A DNA stretch of 64,000 bases from Streptomyces yatensis (GCF_018069625.1 NZ_CP072941.1:2170001-2234000), one strand, 5' to 3'; positions 8,468 to 17,753 are shown, numbered from the stretch's first letter. The notes: a model not told the origin generated them from the letters alone. Numbers and translations are program-made.

Positions 8468-9304
8468 ATGACCGAGTACCTTGCCGTCGACGGCGGCACG
8501 ATCGCCTATGAGGTGGCGGGCTCCGGCCCGCTGATCGTTCTCGCCCATGGCATGGGCGACAGCCGCGCCGCGTACCGTGCCGTGGTCCCGCCGCTGGTGG
8601 CGGCGGGCTATCGGGTCGCCGCGGTCGATCTGCGCGGCTGCGGCGAGTCCAGCGCCGCCTGGCCGGCCTGGAGCCGCACCGCCATCGCCGGCGACCTGCT
8701 GGCCGTGATCCGCCACCTGGGCGGCCCGGCCCTGCTCGTGGGCCACTCGATCTCCGGCGGCGCCGCCACCATCGCCGCGGCGCGGGAGCCCTCGCTGGTC
8801 AGCGCGGTGGTCGAGTTGGCGCCGTTCACCCGCAAGCAGTCGATCCGCCTCGGCGACCTGCGGGTCAAGCGCTTCCGGCAGGGCATGCTGCGGCTGCTCG
8901 GCACGGGCGTGTTCGGCAGTGTGCCGCTCTGGCGCTCGTACCTCGACGTGGCCTCCCCCGGCGTGAAACCCGCCGACTGGGCCGAGCGGCTCGGCCGCAT
9001 CGACTCCCTGCTGCGCGAGCCGGGCCGGATGAAGGCCATGCAGGGCATGGGCCGCTGCGCCCCGACCGACGCCGGCGCGCAGCTCGGCAATGTGCGCTGC
9101 CCGGTCCTGGTCGTGATGGGCACACTCGACCCCGACTGGGCCGATCCGCACGCGGAGGGTTCGGCGATCGTCGATGCCCTGCCGTCCGGCCTCGGTCGCC
9201 TTGAGATGATCGAGGGCGCCGGGCACTACCCGCACGACCAGTTCCCCGACCAGGTGGTTTCGCTGATGCTCGCCTTCTTCCGCTCGGACGCCGCTCATGC
9301 CTAG
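8468..9304 (+). CDS. Alpha/beta hydrolase
   Basis: A 278-residue alpha/beta-hydrolase fold protein. The nucleophile elbow GHSISGG is at about 92-98, the oxyanion region LAHGMGDS at about 25-32, the acidic residue in GTLDPDW at about 218-224, and the catalytic His in GAGHYP at about 256-261. All triad positions are filled. A GAGGGG ribosome site precedes the ATG. The gene overlaps the following TetR gene by 8 bp (ATGCCTAG), so the two are translationally coupled. The arrangement suggests an esterase or epoxide-hydrolase-like enzyme made in response to a small molecule sensed by the TetR protein. The substrate is unknown. Confidence 0.9.
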   Translation: MTEYLAVDGGTIAYEVAGSGPLIVLAHGMGDSRAAYRAVVPPLVAAGYRVAAVDLRGCGESSAAWPAWSRTAIAGDLLAVIRHLGGPALLVGHSISGGAATIAAAREPSLVSAVVELAPFTRKQSIRLGDLRVKRFRQGMLRLLGTGVFGSVPLWRSYLDVASPGVKPADWAERLGRIDSLLREPGRMKAMQGMGRCAPTDAGAQLGNVRCPVLVVMGTLDPDWADPHAEGSAIVDALPSGLGRLEMIEGAGHYPHDQFPDQVVSLMLAFFRSDAAHA

Positions 9305-9860
9305 GGCCGGTCTGGACCCGGTGGCCGTGGTGGCGGCCGGTGCCGCCCTCGCCGACGAGGTGGGCCTCGCCCATCTGACGATGGGTCTGCTGGCCGAGCG
9401 GGTGGGCGTGCGCACCCCCTCCCTGTACAAGCACGTGGGCGGCCAGGAGGACCTCAACCGGCGCATCGCGGCGCTGGCGTTGAGCGAGGCCGCGGACGCC
9501 GTCGGCGGCGCCGTCCGGGGGTACGCGGGCCGCGACGCCCTGGCGGCCGCGGCGCGCGCCTTCCGCGGCTTCGTCCTGGAGCACCCCGGCCGGTACGCCG
9601 CGACGGTCGGCCTGGAACCCTCCGGCCCGGACGACCCGCTGGCCATCGCCAGTCAGCGGCTGCTCGACGCGTTCACCGCGGTCCTGCGCGGCTACGACAT
9701 CGCGAAGTCCGACGTGAACCACGCCCTGCGCATGCTCCGCAGCTTCTGCCACGGCTTCGCCACGTTGCAGGCGGCGGGCGGCTTCCAGTGGAGCACCGAC
9801 ATCGACGAGAGCTTCGAGTGGCTGATCGCCTTCACCGACCGGGGCCTGCGCGCCATGTGA
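9297..9860 (+). CDS. TetR/AcrR regulator with WHG-type C-terminal domain
   Basis: A 187-residue regulator. The helix-turn-helix covers about residues 20-48 (LTMGLLAERVGVRTPSLYKH). The C-terminal ligand domain, around FRGFVLEHPGRYAATVG and LRSFCHGFATLQAAGGF, resembles the WHG-domain group. It overlaps the hydrolase stop codon and is co-transcribed with it. The clustered GCTAA/TTAGC half-sites in front of the operon are its probable operator, giving autoregulation. Confidence 0.9.
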   Translation: MPRAGLDPVAVVAAGAALADEVGLAHLTMGLLAERVGVRTPSLYKHVGGQEDLNRRIAALALSEAADAVGGAVRGYAGRDALAAAARAFRGFVLEHPGRYAATVGLEPSGPDDPLAIASQRLLDAFTAVLRGYDIAKSDVNHALRMLRSFCHGFATLQAAGGFQWSTDIDESFEWLIAFTDRGLRAM

Positions 9861-9961
9861 GGGCGCCGCCGCACGGGTCGGTCGCCGGGGCGTCCTCGGC
9901 GACGACATATGAGTACGGCAGCGGATACCGGCAGGTTGGCCGGTTCCATAGCGTCCCTTGT

Positions 9962-10351
9962 ATGGAGAACACCACAACTGCTGCTGATGGTGCGGCCTCT
10001 GACGGCGCGGCCGGGCCGGACCGCCGCGGCGCCCCTCGGCGGCGCACCGCTGCCGGCTGGGCAGGGCTGGTCGTCCTCGCGGTGGTAGTGCTGGTCCTCG
10101 GAGTCCTCGTGGGGCTGGTGGGGCCTCTCTTCGCCATCGCCTGCGACTCCTGCCCGGACGGTGTCCGGGGCCCGCAGCGTTTCGGCGATGCCCTGATAGC
10201 CACCGCACGGTACGTGGTGCCGCTCGCGACGCTGGGAACCATCGTGGGGATGTTCCATCCCAGAGGTGGTGCCCGAGTGGGCGGTATCGGACTGGCGGCA
10301 CTGGTCATGCTGCTGTTCCTGATGCTGGCCCTCGGCCTGTCCAACACCTGA
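9962..10351 (+). CDS. Small membrane protein, unknown function
   Basis: A 129-residue protein with a polar Ala/Asp/Arg-rich N-terminus of about 30 residues and three hydrophobic segments, at about 32-54 (AGLVVLAVVVLVLGVLVG), 79-95 and 105-125. Two cysteines (CDSC) sit just after the first segment. No domain is recognised. The start is the ATG at 9962 without an obvious strong ribosome site. It stands alone, in the same direction as its neighbours. Confidence 0.65.
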   Translation: MENTTTAADGAASDGAAGPDRRGAPRRRTAAGWAGLVVLAVVVLVLGVLVGLVGPLFAIACDSCPDGVRGPQRFGDALIATARYVVPLATLGTIVGMFHPRGGARVGGIGLAALVMLLFLMLALGLSNT

Positions 10352-10632
10352 CACAAACGAGTGGCCCTCCACCCGGCAGCATGCCGACCCTCCGGGGCCC
10401 GGGGCCGGGACCGGAGCCGGCGGGCTGGCGCTTCACCTCGCTGCCCGTCCCGTCGCCCTCACCCTCACCCGCCGCGCGACCCGGTGCACACCGGGCCGGC
10501 AACGGAAAGGTGTCATCCGCGAGGCCCATCCCCCCTCCCCCGCGCGGTGAAAGTGGTGCGCCCTGGGACGGATGCACCCGCGGCCGCTACCGGACAGTCT
10601 TGAGTACCGGCACCGCGAAACCGGAGGTCACG

Positions 10633-11763
10633 GTGACTGTTCCCGCGCGAGCCCCGGCCCGCCCCGGGCTGCCGTCCCCGGGGCCCGGGTGGCGGGTGTG
10701 GCCCCGGCGGTGGCCCCGGTGGGCGCCCCACGCCGCCGCGGCGTGGGGCGTGGGGTACGCCGCCGTCCAGGTGGTCTGGGCCACGACGGGCGCCACCGTC
10801 CCCTGGTCGCCGCATGTGGCCTACGCGCCCGGCGTCCAGCTCGCGCTGGCCGCCCTGGCCCTGCTGGCCGCCGGGGCCTGCCTGGCAACCCCCCGGCCGC
10901 CTGCCCGGCGCGGCCGGGGGGCGGTGACGGCGGTACTGGCCGTGGCGGTCCCCGTCTTCGCGATGGGCATGGCCAGCCTGCCCGCGTACGTCGTCACCTT
11001 GGCGTCGTTGTCGGGCGTGGAGAGCGACACCGGCTTCGCCCATGTCCTGCTGAACACCGTGGGCCTGGCCCTGCTGCTGTTGGTCGTCGTCTCCCACCGG
11101 CGGCGGCTGCGGGGCCGGTGTCCGCGGTGCGGGGCCGAGCACACCGGCGACGGCAGCGGACCGCTGGTCCACCCGCCCGCCTCGGTGGCGTCCCGGCGGA
11201 CCCGGATCCAGGTGTACCTGCTGATGTGCGGGCTGCTGCCGTGGGCGGTCGTCAAGACCATCTGGACGCTCGGCGGCGACGCGCTGAGCGTCACGGCGGA
11301 GAAGTGGCGCGAGGAGAACGCGGGCGGCTCGGGCGCGGCCAAGGCGCTCGCCTCAGTGGGCATCGACGTCACCGTCCTGGCCGCGCTGGCCGGAATCTTC
11401 CTGCTGCTGGGGTTGATGTACCCCTGGGGCCAGGTGTTCCCACGCTGGACGCTCCTCCTCACCGGGCGACGGGTGCCCCGCCTCCTGCCCCTCCTGCCGG
11501 CATGGCTCTCGGCGATCGGCCTGTCCGTCTACGGCGTCGTCCTCGTGATCTACGCCCCGCTCAGTGCCGCGGATGTACTGCCGCGGATCAAACCGGACGG
11601 GGCGTTCACCTCCAGCGCCGGAATCACCTGGATGGTGCTGTTCGGCGGACTCGCCTTCGGCGGCCTGGGCTTCGGCCTGATCGCCGCGGCCCGCTCATAC
11701 GCCGCCCGCACCCGCCCGGTCTGCGCGACCGCCGCCGCCACGGACGCGACGCGTGGGAACTGA
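10633..11763 (+). CDS. Polytopic membrane protein, unknown function
   Basis: A 376-residue protein with about eight hydrophobic segments spread between residues 35 and 365. A possible zinc-like CPRCG motif lies in the middle loop. No transporter or enzyme signature is recognised. The GTG at 10633 is chosen because GGAGG stands 6 nt upstream; longer in-frame extensions to 10381 encode only Pro/Arg-rich sequence typical of non-coding GC-rich DNA. This type of membrane protein is common and uncharacterised in Streptomyces. Confidence 0.75.
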   Translation: MTVPARAPARPGLPSPGPGWRVWPRRWPRWAPHAAAAWGVGYAAVQVVWATTGATVPWSPHVAYAPGVQLALAALALLAAGACLATPRPPARRGRGAVTAVLAVAVPVFAMGMASLPAYVVTLASLSGVESDTGFAHVLLNTVGLALLLLVVVSHRRRLRGRCPRCGAEHTGDGSGPLVHPPASVASRRTRIQVYLLMCGLLPWAVVKTIWTLGGDALSVTAEKWREENAGGSGAAKALASVGIDVTVLAALAGIFLLLGLMYPWGQVFPRWTLLLTGRRVPRLLPLLPAWLSAIGLSVYGVVLVIYAPLSAADVLPRIKPDGAFTSSAGITWMVLFGGLAFGGLGFGLIAAARSYAARTRPVCATAAATDATRGN

Positions 11764-11883
11764 TCGGGGTCGGTGGAGACCCCCACTCGACGCTCCGTGA
11801 GACCTCGGGCGGGACAAGGTCCTGCACGGCACCAGTGACTCGAGGCCGGCTGCGGCTACGCAGGTCCGCGAGATGATCGCGTC

Positions 11884-12540
11884 ATGACTGAGATCGTTCT
11901 GATGTCCGACCCGAAGGTCGCGGCCGTACCTGTTCAAGAGTGCGGTGAACGACTCCTGGATGTGCGACGGGACAGCCGCCTGTTGGTCGACGAGCGGAAG
12001 TGGCAGGACTCCGCCGGCGCTTTCGCACACCTGCGGGAAGGAGTGCTTGACCGACTCCACAAAGCTCAGGCACAGCTGCCTCAAGGGATGCGGCTGCTGT
12101 TCGTCGAGGGATACCGCCCGCCGTCCCTCCAACGTCGCTACTTCGACGAATACGCAGCCCAACTGCGCGCCACGCATCCGGAATGGGCTGCCGAGCAGGT
12201 CCACTCGGCAGCCAGTCGCTACGTGTCGCCACCGGAGATCGCACCGCACAGCGCCGGGGCGGCTGTTGACCTGACGCTCGCTGACGCGGGCGGGCGTGAG
12301 CTCGACCTGGGCACCCGCATGAATGCGACTCCTGAGGAGAGTGCGGGCGCCTGTTACACGCAGGCTGACGACATCAGCCGCGAGGCTCGCTCCCAGCGGG
12401 ACATCTTGGGCACCGCGCTCACCGCTGTCGGCCTGGTCAACTACCCAACGGAGTGGTGGCACTGGTCATATGGAGACCGCTACTGGGCCTTGCAAACCGG
12501 AGCGAAAGTTGCCCGCTACGGGCCCATGGACCTGGACTGA
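11884..12540 (+). CDS. VanX-like D-alanyl-D-alanine dipeptidase (peptidase M15D)
   Basis: A 218-residue zinc dipeptidase predicted to hydrolyse D-Ala-D-Ala or a related dipeptide. Zinc ligands are visible in HSAGAAVDL (the SxHxxGxAxD motif, about 122-130) and in EWWHWSYGD (about 189-197, with the catalytic Glu and the last His). EGYRP at about 78-82 supplies the conserved Arg. The protein is cytosolic with no signal peptide. There is no vanH, vanA, vanR or vanS gene nearby, so it is more likely a stand-alone peptidoglycan-turnover enzyme than part of a glycopeptide-resistance set. Confidence 0.88.
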   Translation: MTEIVLMSDPKVAAVPVQECGERLLDVRRDSRLLVDERKWQDSAGAFAHLREGVLDRLHKAQAQLPQGMRLLFVEGYRPPSLQRRYFDEYAAQLRATHPEWAAEQVHSAASRYVSPPEIAPHSAGAAVDLTLADAGGRELDLGTRMNATPEESAGACYTQADDISREARSQRDILGTALTAVGLVNYPTEWWHWSYGDRYWALQTGAKVARYGPMDLD

Positions 12541-12611
12541 CCGCGGACTTCGCAAAGGCCGGCATACGGTCGGGCATGGTGAAGGCAGGCGACGCGGCGA
12601 CTCCCGCGCCC

Positions 12612-13301
12612 TCATGGTGTGGGAGTCGCCCCGATATCAGCGGAATGCTTGTACTTCGTGCTCTTCACGATGGTCACCCGGGGGTTCTCCGGGACCGGGC
12701 TCCCGGAATCCCGTGCGGTGAGTTCGGCGGGCCACGAAGTCCCGGGATACAAACCGACCGCTTCGCTCTTCATGCGAACCGTCGCATCAAATCCATGATC
12801 GCCGCTAACGCGGACGGCGACTTCGTAGAACGCACGTTGATCACCACGATTGGTGACCTTTATCGGCACCGTCAAAGCCGATCCGCTGCGCACCGGCTTG
12901 AAGACCGTCACATCCCCCTGAGTCAGCACAGGATGTCTGAAGTGCTCGTTCTCCTTCTCCTTCGACTCCCCCGGCGTGACCGGAACGCCACGTGGAGCCG
13001 CCGCGGCCCGTTCCTTGCCCGCCTCCTCCTGGGCTCTCTGCTCAGCCGTCCGAGGAGTGGGGGAGCTTCCCGCCGCCGATGCGGAGGGGTCGGGTGCGCC
13101 CGGTAAGGAAGGTGATTCCGTGGCGTTCAAGGTTCTCGAGGGCGGTGCCGTGGCAGCGCTCGAGTCACCCCCATCGGCGCCGCACGCCGTGGTGAGGACG
13201 CCGGCTGACACCATCAGCACGGTGAGAGTGAGCGCCGAACCGCGCGCTCCCGGCCGACGGAACGGGCGGGCGGAATGCTGTGCCGGTGTGTGCATGTGCA
13301 T
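12612..13301 (-). CDS. Secreted lipoprotein, unknown function
   Basis: A 229-residue protein with a positively charged start, a hydrophobic core and a lipobox LTTAC at about residues 36-40, so it is anchored to the outer face of the membrane. A Ser/Pro/Ala-rich linker (about 45-125) follows. The C-terminal ~100 residues (TVPIKVTNRGDQRAFYEVAV onward) resemble a small immunoglobulin-like fold used in extracellular proteins, possibly FxLYD-like. The function is not predictable. It is divergent from the nucleotidyltransferase gene. Confidence 0.8.
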   Translation of the reverse strand: MHMHTPAQHSARPFRRPGARGSALTLTVLMVSAGVLTTACGADGGDSSAATAPPSRTLNATESPSLPGAPDPSASAAGSSPTPRTAEQRAQEEAGKERAAAAPRGVPVTPGESKEKENEHFRHPVLTQGDVTVFKPVRSGSALTVPIKVTNRGDQRAFYEVAVRVSGDHGFDATVRMKSEAVGLYPGTSWPAELTARDSGSPVPENPRVTIVKSTKYKHSADIGATPTP

Positions 13302-13454
13302 GTTTCCGTTCCACTGCTAGGCAACGTGATGTGGACCTGATTGTCGTGCGGTCGACGCGTGATTCTTGCGCGCGGGGTCAATTCTCAGCCGCGGGGCGCA
13401 GCCGCGGCGCACTGGGACAATGGAGGTCATGCGCTCGTGCGGCAAGGGGGATGC

Positions 13455-14495
13455 GTGGTGAAGCTGGGAACGGCACGTGCCATCGGGGCGGACTGGGTCG
13501 CGCGGTATGCCCGCTCGGATGCGGAGTTCCGCGGGGCGTATTTCAGCGGCTCGACGGTCGGGCTCCCGGACGACGCCGAGTTGGCGCCCTCCTCTGACGT
13601 CGACATCGTCGTCATCACCGCCGCGGACGACCCGCCCGCCAAGCCGGGCAAGCTCCGCTACCGGGACACGTTGCTGGAAGTCAGCTATCTGCCCTGGTCG
13701 CAGCTCGTTTCCGCCGACGACGTCCTCGCCTCCTATCACGTGGCCGGCAGCTTCCGCACCGACGCGATCATCGACGATCCCACCGGGCACCTGCGCACAC
13801 TGCAGGCATACGTCGCGGGCCACTTCGCGGCGCGGCCCTGGGTGCGCCGGCGATGTCAGGACGCCCGCCGCCGGATCGAAACCCGGCTCGCGGCGATCGA
13901 CGCCTCGGCGCCGTTCCCTGCGCAGGTGCTGTCCTGGCTGTTTCCCACCGGCGTGACCACCCATGTGCTTCTGGTCGCCGCCCTGCGCAATCCCACCGTG
14001 CGTCTGCGGTACCTGGCCGCTCGCGAGGTCCTCGCCGACCACGGACACCTCGGTCGCTATCCGGAGCTGCTGGATCTCCTCGGCTGCCGGAATCTGCCCG
14101 CCGGGCGCATCCAGCACCATCTGCGGGAACTCACCGAAGTGTTCGACGCCACCGCCGAGGTGGCGAGGACCCCGTTCCTCTTCAGCAGCGACATCACCCC
14201 CTCCGCACGGCCGATCGCGATCGACGGCAGCCAGGAGCTCATCGACCGTGGCGACCACCACGAAGCCGTCTTCTGGATCATCGCGACCTTCGCCCGCTGT
14301 CACACCATCCTGGCCGCGGACGCCCCCGAGCTGCACCGTGCCCTCGCCCCCGCGTTCCACGCGGCCGTCGGCGACCTCGGCATCAGCTCGACCGAGGACA
14401 TCCTCCACCGCGCCGAGGAGGTCACCCGGTTCCTGCCCCGCCTCTGGCAGACCGCCGAGGACATCATGGCGAGCAATCCCGGGATCAGCGGATAG
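13455..14495 (+). CDS. Nucleotidyltransferase-fold protein
   Basis: A 346-residue protein with an N-terminal polymerase-beta-like nucleotidyltransferase core: FSGST at about 27-31 (GS motif) followed by SDVDIVV at about 43-49 (the DxD metal pair). The rest is helical and resembles a substrate-binding domain of the type seen in aminoglycoside nucleotidyltransferase relatives. Tandem GTG codons at 13455 and 13458 follow an AAGGGGG ribosome site. The target could be a small molecule, tRNA or protein; no resistance role can be claimed from sequence alone. Confidence 0.75.
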   Translation: MVKLGTARAIGADWVARYARSDAEFRGAYFSGSTVGLPDDAELAPSSDVDIVVITAADDPPAKPGKLRYRDTLLEVSYLPWSQLVSADDVLASYHVAGSFRTDAIIDDPTGHLRTLQAYVAGHFAARPWVRRRCQDARRRIETRLAAIDASAPFPAQVLSWLFPTGVTTHVLLVAALRNPTVRLRYLAAREVLADHGHLGRYPELLDLLGCRNLPAGRIQHHLRELTEVFDATAEVARTPFLFSSDITPSARPIAIDGSQELIDRGDHHEAVFWIIATFARCHTILAADAPELHRALAPAFHAAVGDLGISSTEDILHRAEEVTRFLPRLWQTAEDIMASNPGISG

Positions 14496-14504
14496 AGGCC
14501 CACA

Positions 14505-14828
14505 TCATGAGCGAGTGGCCGGCCCGTCGGCCGGGTTCGCGGCGGCGGCGACGATGTCCCGCAGTGCGGCGACATGGCCGTCGAAGGCGTCCCGGCCGGT
14601 GGGTGTCAGCCGAGCGCGGACCTTGCGGCGGCTGCCGCTGAGGCGGCGTTCCGTGGCGACATAGCCGGCCTCTTCGAGTGTCGCGAGCTGCTTGGACAGT
14701 GCCGAGTCGGACATCGCCAGCCGGTCCTTGAGGAAGGCGAACTCCGCCCAGTCGGCGGCTGCCAGCGTCGCCACCAGCGACAGCCTGGTGCTGGGATGGA
14801 TCAGCTCGTCGAACCGCGCCTTCGTCAT
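14505..14828 (-). CDS. Winged-helix transcriptional regulator
   Basis: A 107-residue protein with the 'winged helix DNA-binding' fold of MarR/ArsR-like small regulators. The recognition region reads DSALSKQLATLEEAGYVATE, followed by the wing RRLSGSRRKVRARLTPTGR. It overlaps the upstream membrane protein gene by 4 bp (ATGA), so the two are co-translated. The two perfect 19-bp palindromes just upstream of the operon are its likely operator, giving negative autoregulation. Confidence 0.88.
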   Translation of the reverse strand: MTKARFDELIHPSTRLSLVATLAAADWAEFAFLKDRLAMSDSALSKQLATLEEAGYVATERRLSGSRRKVRARLTPTGRDAFDGHVAALRDIVAAAANPADGPATRS

Positions 14829-15289
14829 GCCCGCACCCAACGACGCAGCACGCGCAGGATTTCCGGTCCACCGAACCCGACGACGGCCGCGATCAGCGCC
14901 GCCGCCCAGATGCCGGCGTGGGCGGCGCCGTCGGCGTCGAGCGCGAGGGCCACCAGGACAGTGGCGCCGATGAGTCCGAGCAGCATGCCGACCACGACCA
15001 GCGGGATGCGGTGGCCGGCGACCGCCGCGCTCACCCGCAGCTGATCCGTGCGCCGGCGTCCGTCGAGCAGGCGGGAGGCGAGCCACCCGTGCCCGATGCC
15101 GAAGGCCACGGTCGCGATCCCGGCCAGCCACTGCGGCAGTACGTTGCCGAGCACGCCCAGCAGAAGCCAGCCGCCCGCCATCGCCCACCAGTAGCCACGC
15201 GGCAAGCCGACTTCCTCGGCCACCTGGCGTTGGGCCCGGTCCACCGCGCCCAGTGCGGCGCTGGCCTGCTCAGGAGCGATGTTCTCCAT
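14825..15289 (-). CDS. Membrane protein co-expressed with a winged-helix regulator
   Basis: A 154-residue protein with an amphipathic N-terminus and four hydrophobic segments (about 33-52, 55-70, 95-115 and 120-140). This two-gene layout of membrane protein followed by small regulator is common in actinobacteria, but the function of the membrane protein is not known. It is first in the operon, directly after the palindromic operators at 15301-15347. Confidence 0.8.
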   Translation of the reverse strand: MENIAPEQASAALGAVDRAQRQVAEEVGLPRGYWWAMAGGWLLLGVLGNVLPQWLAGIATVAFGIGHGWLASRLLDGRRRTDQLRVSAAVAGHRIPLVVVGMLLGLIGATVLVALALDADGAAHAGIWAAALIAAVVGFGGPEILRVLRRWVRA

Positions 15290-15300
15290 GACGAGACCTC

Positions 15301-15347
15301 ACTTTCCCATCGGGAAAGTAATCGTCCTACTTTCCTGTCAGGAAAGT
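15301..15347 (-). promoter_or_regulatory. Two tandem 19-bp palindromic operators
   Basis: ACTTTCCCATCGGGAAAGT (15301-15319) and ACTTTCCTGTCAGGAAAGT (15329-15347) are both perfect palindromes with 8-bp arms and a 3-bp centre. Their centres are 28 bp apart. They lie immediately upstream of the membrane protein/winged-helix operon and are very probably bound by that regulator. Confidence 0.8.
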
Positions 15348-15508
15348 CAAGCGTTGTGGTGAGGGGTGCGCCCAGCGGGTTCACGTGCGAGGCGACGGTC
15401 GCATTTCCTGGCCTTGGCGCGGGGCGGCGTGTATGGGGTTGCACCTTCCGTAGCGGCATGTGGTCCGGTGGACTTACGTCCCGATCCCTTGAGGAAAGGT
15501 CCCTGCTC

Positions 15509-16420
15509 ATGCGCTCGTCTTTCATGCCACCCCGCCAGGTCAGGATCGGTGACGCGGCGGCCTTCGCCGGCTGCACGCCACGGGCGATTCGCCATTACCA
15601 CGCGATCGGCCTGCTCCCCGAGCCCGAGCGGGGCGGCGATGACCGCCGCCGCTACGGGTACGAGGACATGATCCGCCTGCTGTGGATTCGCAAGATGGCC
15701 GACGCCGGGATCGCCCTGGACGACATCCGTGACGCCTTCACCACCGGCATGGCTTCCGCCGGTGCGGACAACGGAGACGGTATCGCGGGCACCCTGGAGC
15801 GGTTGGAGGAAACCCTCGCCGAGCAGGAGGCGGAATTGCGGCGGCAACGGACCGCCGTGCAGCGGATGCGCACCGAAGGCAGCCGGATGGGCCTGCTCTC
15901 CGACGTCGTCACCGAACGTCTCAAGAGCCTGCCCGAGGGCTCCCTGCGGCAGGCGGACCTGGACAGTCTGCTGGTCACTGAGCGGATCTTCGGCCCGCTC
16001 GGCGCGGCCGTCCAGGCCACCCGCTACGTCGTCCTGGCCACGCATCCCACTCTGCGGGAGGATTCCGACCGCATCGATGACGCCGAGGAGGCACTCGACG
16101 ACAGCGTCGCCGTCGACGATCCACGGGTGGCTCAAGTGGCCGTCGAGCGGCACGCCTTCGAATGTGCCCTGCACGCCGTCATCGAGGAGTCCGGCCTGGA
16201 CAAGGACGACGATGCCCTCTTCGACGCCTGGGACACTGTGCACCCCGCTACCGCCGATGACGGCGAGGACGAGGCCGACCTCGGCTCCGGCAGGCGGGAG
16301 GCTGACTCCATGAGCGCGGTCGAAGCCATCGGCAAGATGCCCTACGACTTCTCCCCAGCCCGCCTGCGCTGTATGGAACTGGCCGAAGAGCTGTCCGCCC
16401 AAGACTCACCCGCTATCTGA
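15509..16420 (+). CDS. MerR-family transcriptional regulator
   Basis: A 303-residue regulator. The N-terminal MerR helix-turn-helix reads RIGDAAAFAGCTPRAIRHYH and continues to RRRYGYEDMIRLLWIRKM (about residues 11-70). A coiled coil (LERLEETLAEQEAELRRQRT, about 97-116) follows. The C-terminal ~170 residues are acidic and helical and could bind a ligand. The ATG at 15509 follows GAGGAAAGG; a second ATG five codons later is possible. The gene overlaps the convergent membrane protein gene by 8 bp. Confidence 0.9.
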   Translation: MRSSFMPPRQVRIGDAAAFAGCTPRAIRHYHAIGLLPEPERGGDDRRRYGYEDMIRLLWIRKMADAGIALDDIRDAFTTGMASAGADNGDGIAGTLERLEETLAEQEAELRRQRTAVQRMRTEGSRMGLLSDVVTERLKSLPEGSLRQADLDSLLVTERIFGPLGAAVQATRYVVLATHPTLREDSDRIDDAEEALDDSVAVDDPRVAQVAVERHAFECALHAVIEESGLDKDDDALFDAWDTVHPATADDGEDEADLGSGRREADSMSAVEAIGKMPYDFSPARLRCMELAEELSAQDSPAI

Positions 16421-16901
16421 AGCCGGCCTGGCCCAGTGGATTCCAGTTGAACCAGCCTCGGGACGTGTCATAGAGGTTCGTGGGCTCGTCACACGTCTGG
16501 GACGTCGAGATCCGCAGGGCGACGGCGTCCGCGCGCGCCGCATAGTCGTCCGCCAGAACCACCAAGATCAGAACGGAGGACAGCAGGAGCACGGGAAGAA
16601 CTCGTCCGCGGCGCATGCGTGAGATGACCAGTGCCGCCACGGACAGCACGAGGCCGGCCAGCAGGAACCACCGGTTCACGTTTGCTTCCCGGTCGAGTCG
16701 CGCGGACAGCTCTACGAGGTCATCGCAGAGTACGTACGTCTCCGGTCCGCCGAACAGCGACAGACCGCGTTCCAGCACCGCGGCCAGCACGATGAACACC
16801 CCGAGGACCGGCAGCAGACTCGGATCTCTCTCCGCCCCCGACCCCGGCCCCAACCCCGCCCCCGACCTCGACGCCGCCCCGAGCTGCCGTGCAACCCCCA
16901 T
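16413..16901 (-). CDS. Membrane protein, unknown function
   Basis: A 162-residue protein with a glycine/serine-rich N-terminus and three hydrophobic segments (about 30-48, 77-92 and 101-117). The extracellular loop and C-terminus contain Cys residues (VLCDD, TCDEP) that could pair. No family is recognised. It is convergent with, and overlaps by 8 bp, the MerR gene. Confidence 0.6.
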   Translation of the reverse strand: MGVARQLGAASRSGAGLGPGSGAERDPSLLPVLGVFIVLAAVLERGLSLFGGPETYVLCDDLVELSARLDREANVNRWFLLAGLVLSVAALVISRMRRGRVLPVLLLSSVLILVVLADDYAARADAVALRISTSQTCDEPTNLYDTSRGWFNWNPLGQAGFR

Positions 16902-17012
16902 GGCCCCCGCACCCTTCGACTGCCCGGCGGAACATCCGACCGAGCCCAGAGATTACCGCCCCATCCCGTCGGGGTGCGGTGGCCACATCGGTGAACGTAG
17001 GTGGTCAGCGCA

Positions 17013-17753
17013 CTAGTGGCGCGCCAGGCCGTCGACCATCAGAGCGAGCGTGAAGTCGAACCGGTCGTGGCCCTCACCCGCGGTGAGCTCGGCGGCGTGG
17101 CGGGTGGTGTGGGGGAAGGCCTCGGCGGGCAGCGCGGTGAAGCGGCGCAGCAGTTCGCCGCGGTCGAGGACCCACGCGGCGTCGTCCTGCGTCGATCGCT
17201 TGCGCGCGATCGACATCTCCAGGCAGTAGGCGGCCACGTACAGCAAGAGGGCGTCGATGGCCCAGGCCGCGGCCTGCGGGGCGACACCGCCGGCGAGCAG
17301 GATCGCCAGCATTCCCTCACTGACGCGCACGATCTCGAGGTCGGTGGGGACCATGGCGAGCGCCGCGCGGGAGATTCCGGGGTACTTCAGGTACTGGTCG
17401 CGCAGCTGGGCGCATACGCCACGGATCTGCTCCCGCCAGGTCGCGGGGTCGGGCTCGGGCAGTACGAGCTCGGCGCACAGCCGCCCGATGAGCAGCTCGT
17501 CGAGGTCGGCCTTGTTGACCACATGGGCGTAGAGCGAGGCGGGTCCGGTGTCGAGCGCGCCGGCCAGCCGGCGCATGGTCAGCGCCTCGTAGCCCTCTGT
17601 GGCGACGACATCCAGCGCGGTGTCGATGACCTGCTCCACGGTGATCGGGGCTTTGCGGCGCCGTGGCCTGGGGGCGGCTTCGGCGTCCGGGCCGGGGGTC
17701 GGCGGCTGGTGGCGCGCCGCGCGTCGCTCTCTCGGGTTCACCCGACCCATCAT
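17013..17753 (-). CDS. TetR-family repressor with long C-terminal domain
   Basis: A 246-residue repressor. The helix-turn-helix is at about 55-80 (ALTMRRLAGALDTGPASLYA), preceded by an Arg/Pro-rich arm. The C-terminal part is of the TetR_C (tetracycline-repressor-like) length. It starts with two consecutive ATG codons (17753, 17750) and no evident ribosome site. It is divergent from the FAD monooxygenase gene, and two GAACACTGTTC-type palindromes lie between them. The layout copies tetR/tetX-like sensor-enzyme pairs. Confidence 0.9.
   Translation of the reverse strand: MMGRVNPRERRAARHQPPTPGPDAEAAPRPRRRKAPITVEQVIDTALDVVATEGYEALTMRRLAGALDTGPASLYAHVVNKADLDELLIGRLCAELVLPEPDPATWREQIRGVCAQLRDQYLKYPGISRAALAMVPTDLEIVRVSEGMLAILLAGGVAPQAAAWAIDALLLYVAAYCLEMSIARKRSTQDDAAWVLDRGELLRRFTALPAEAFPHTTRHAAELTAGEGHDRFDFTLALMVDGLARH

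Noticed and set aside
11884..12540. The VanX-like gene as part of a glycopeptide-resistance operon
   Set aside because: No vanR, vanS, vanH or ligase gene is nearby, and single VanX-like dipeptidases are common in actinobacteria.
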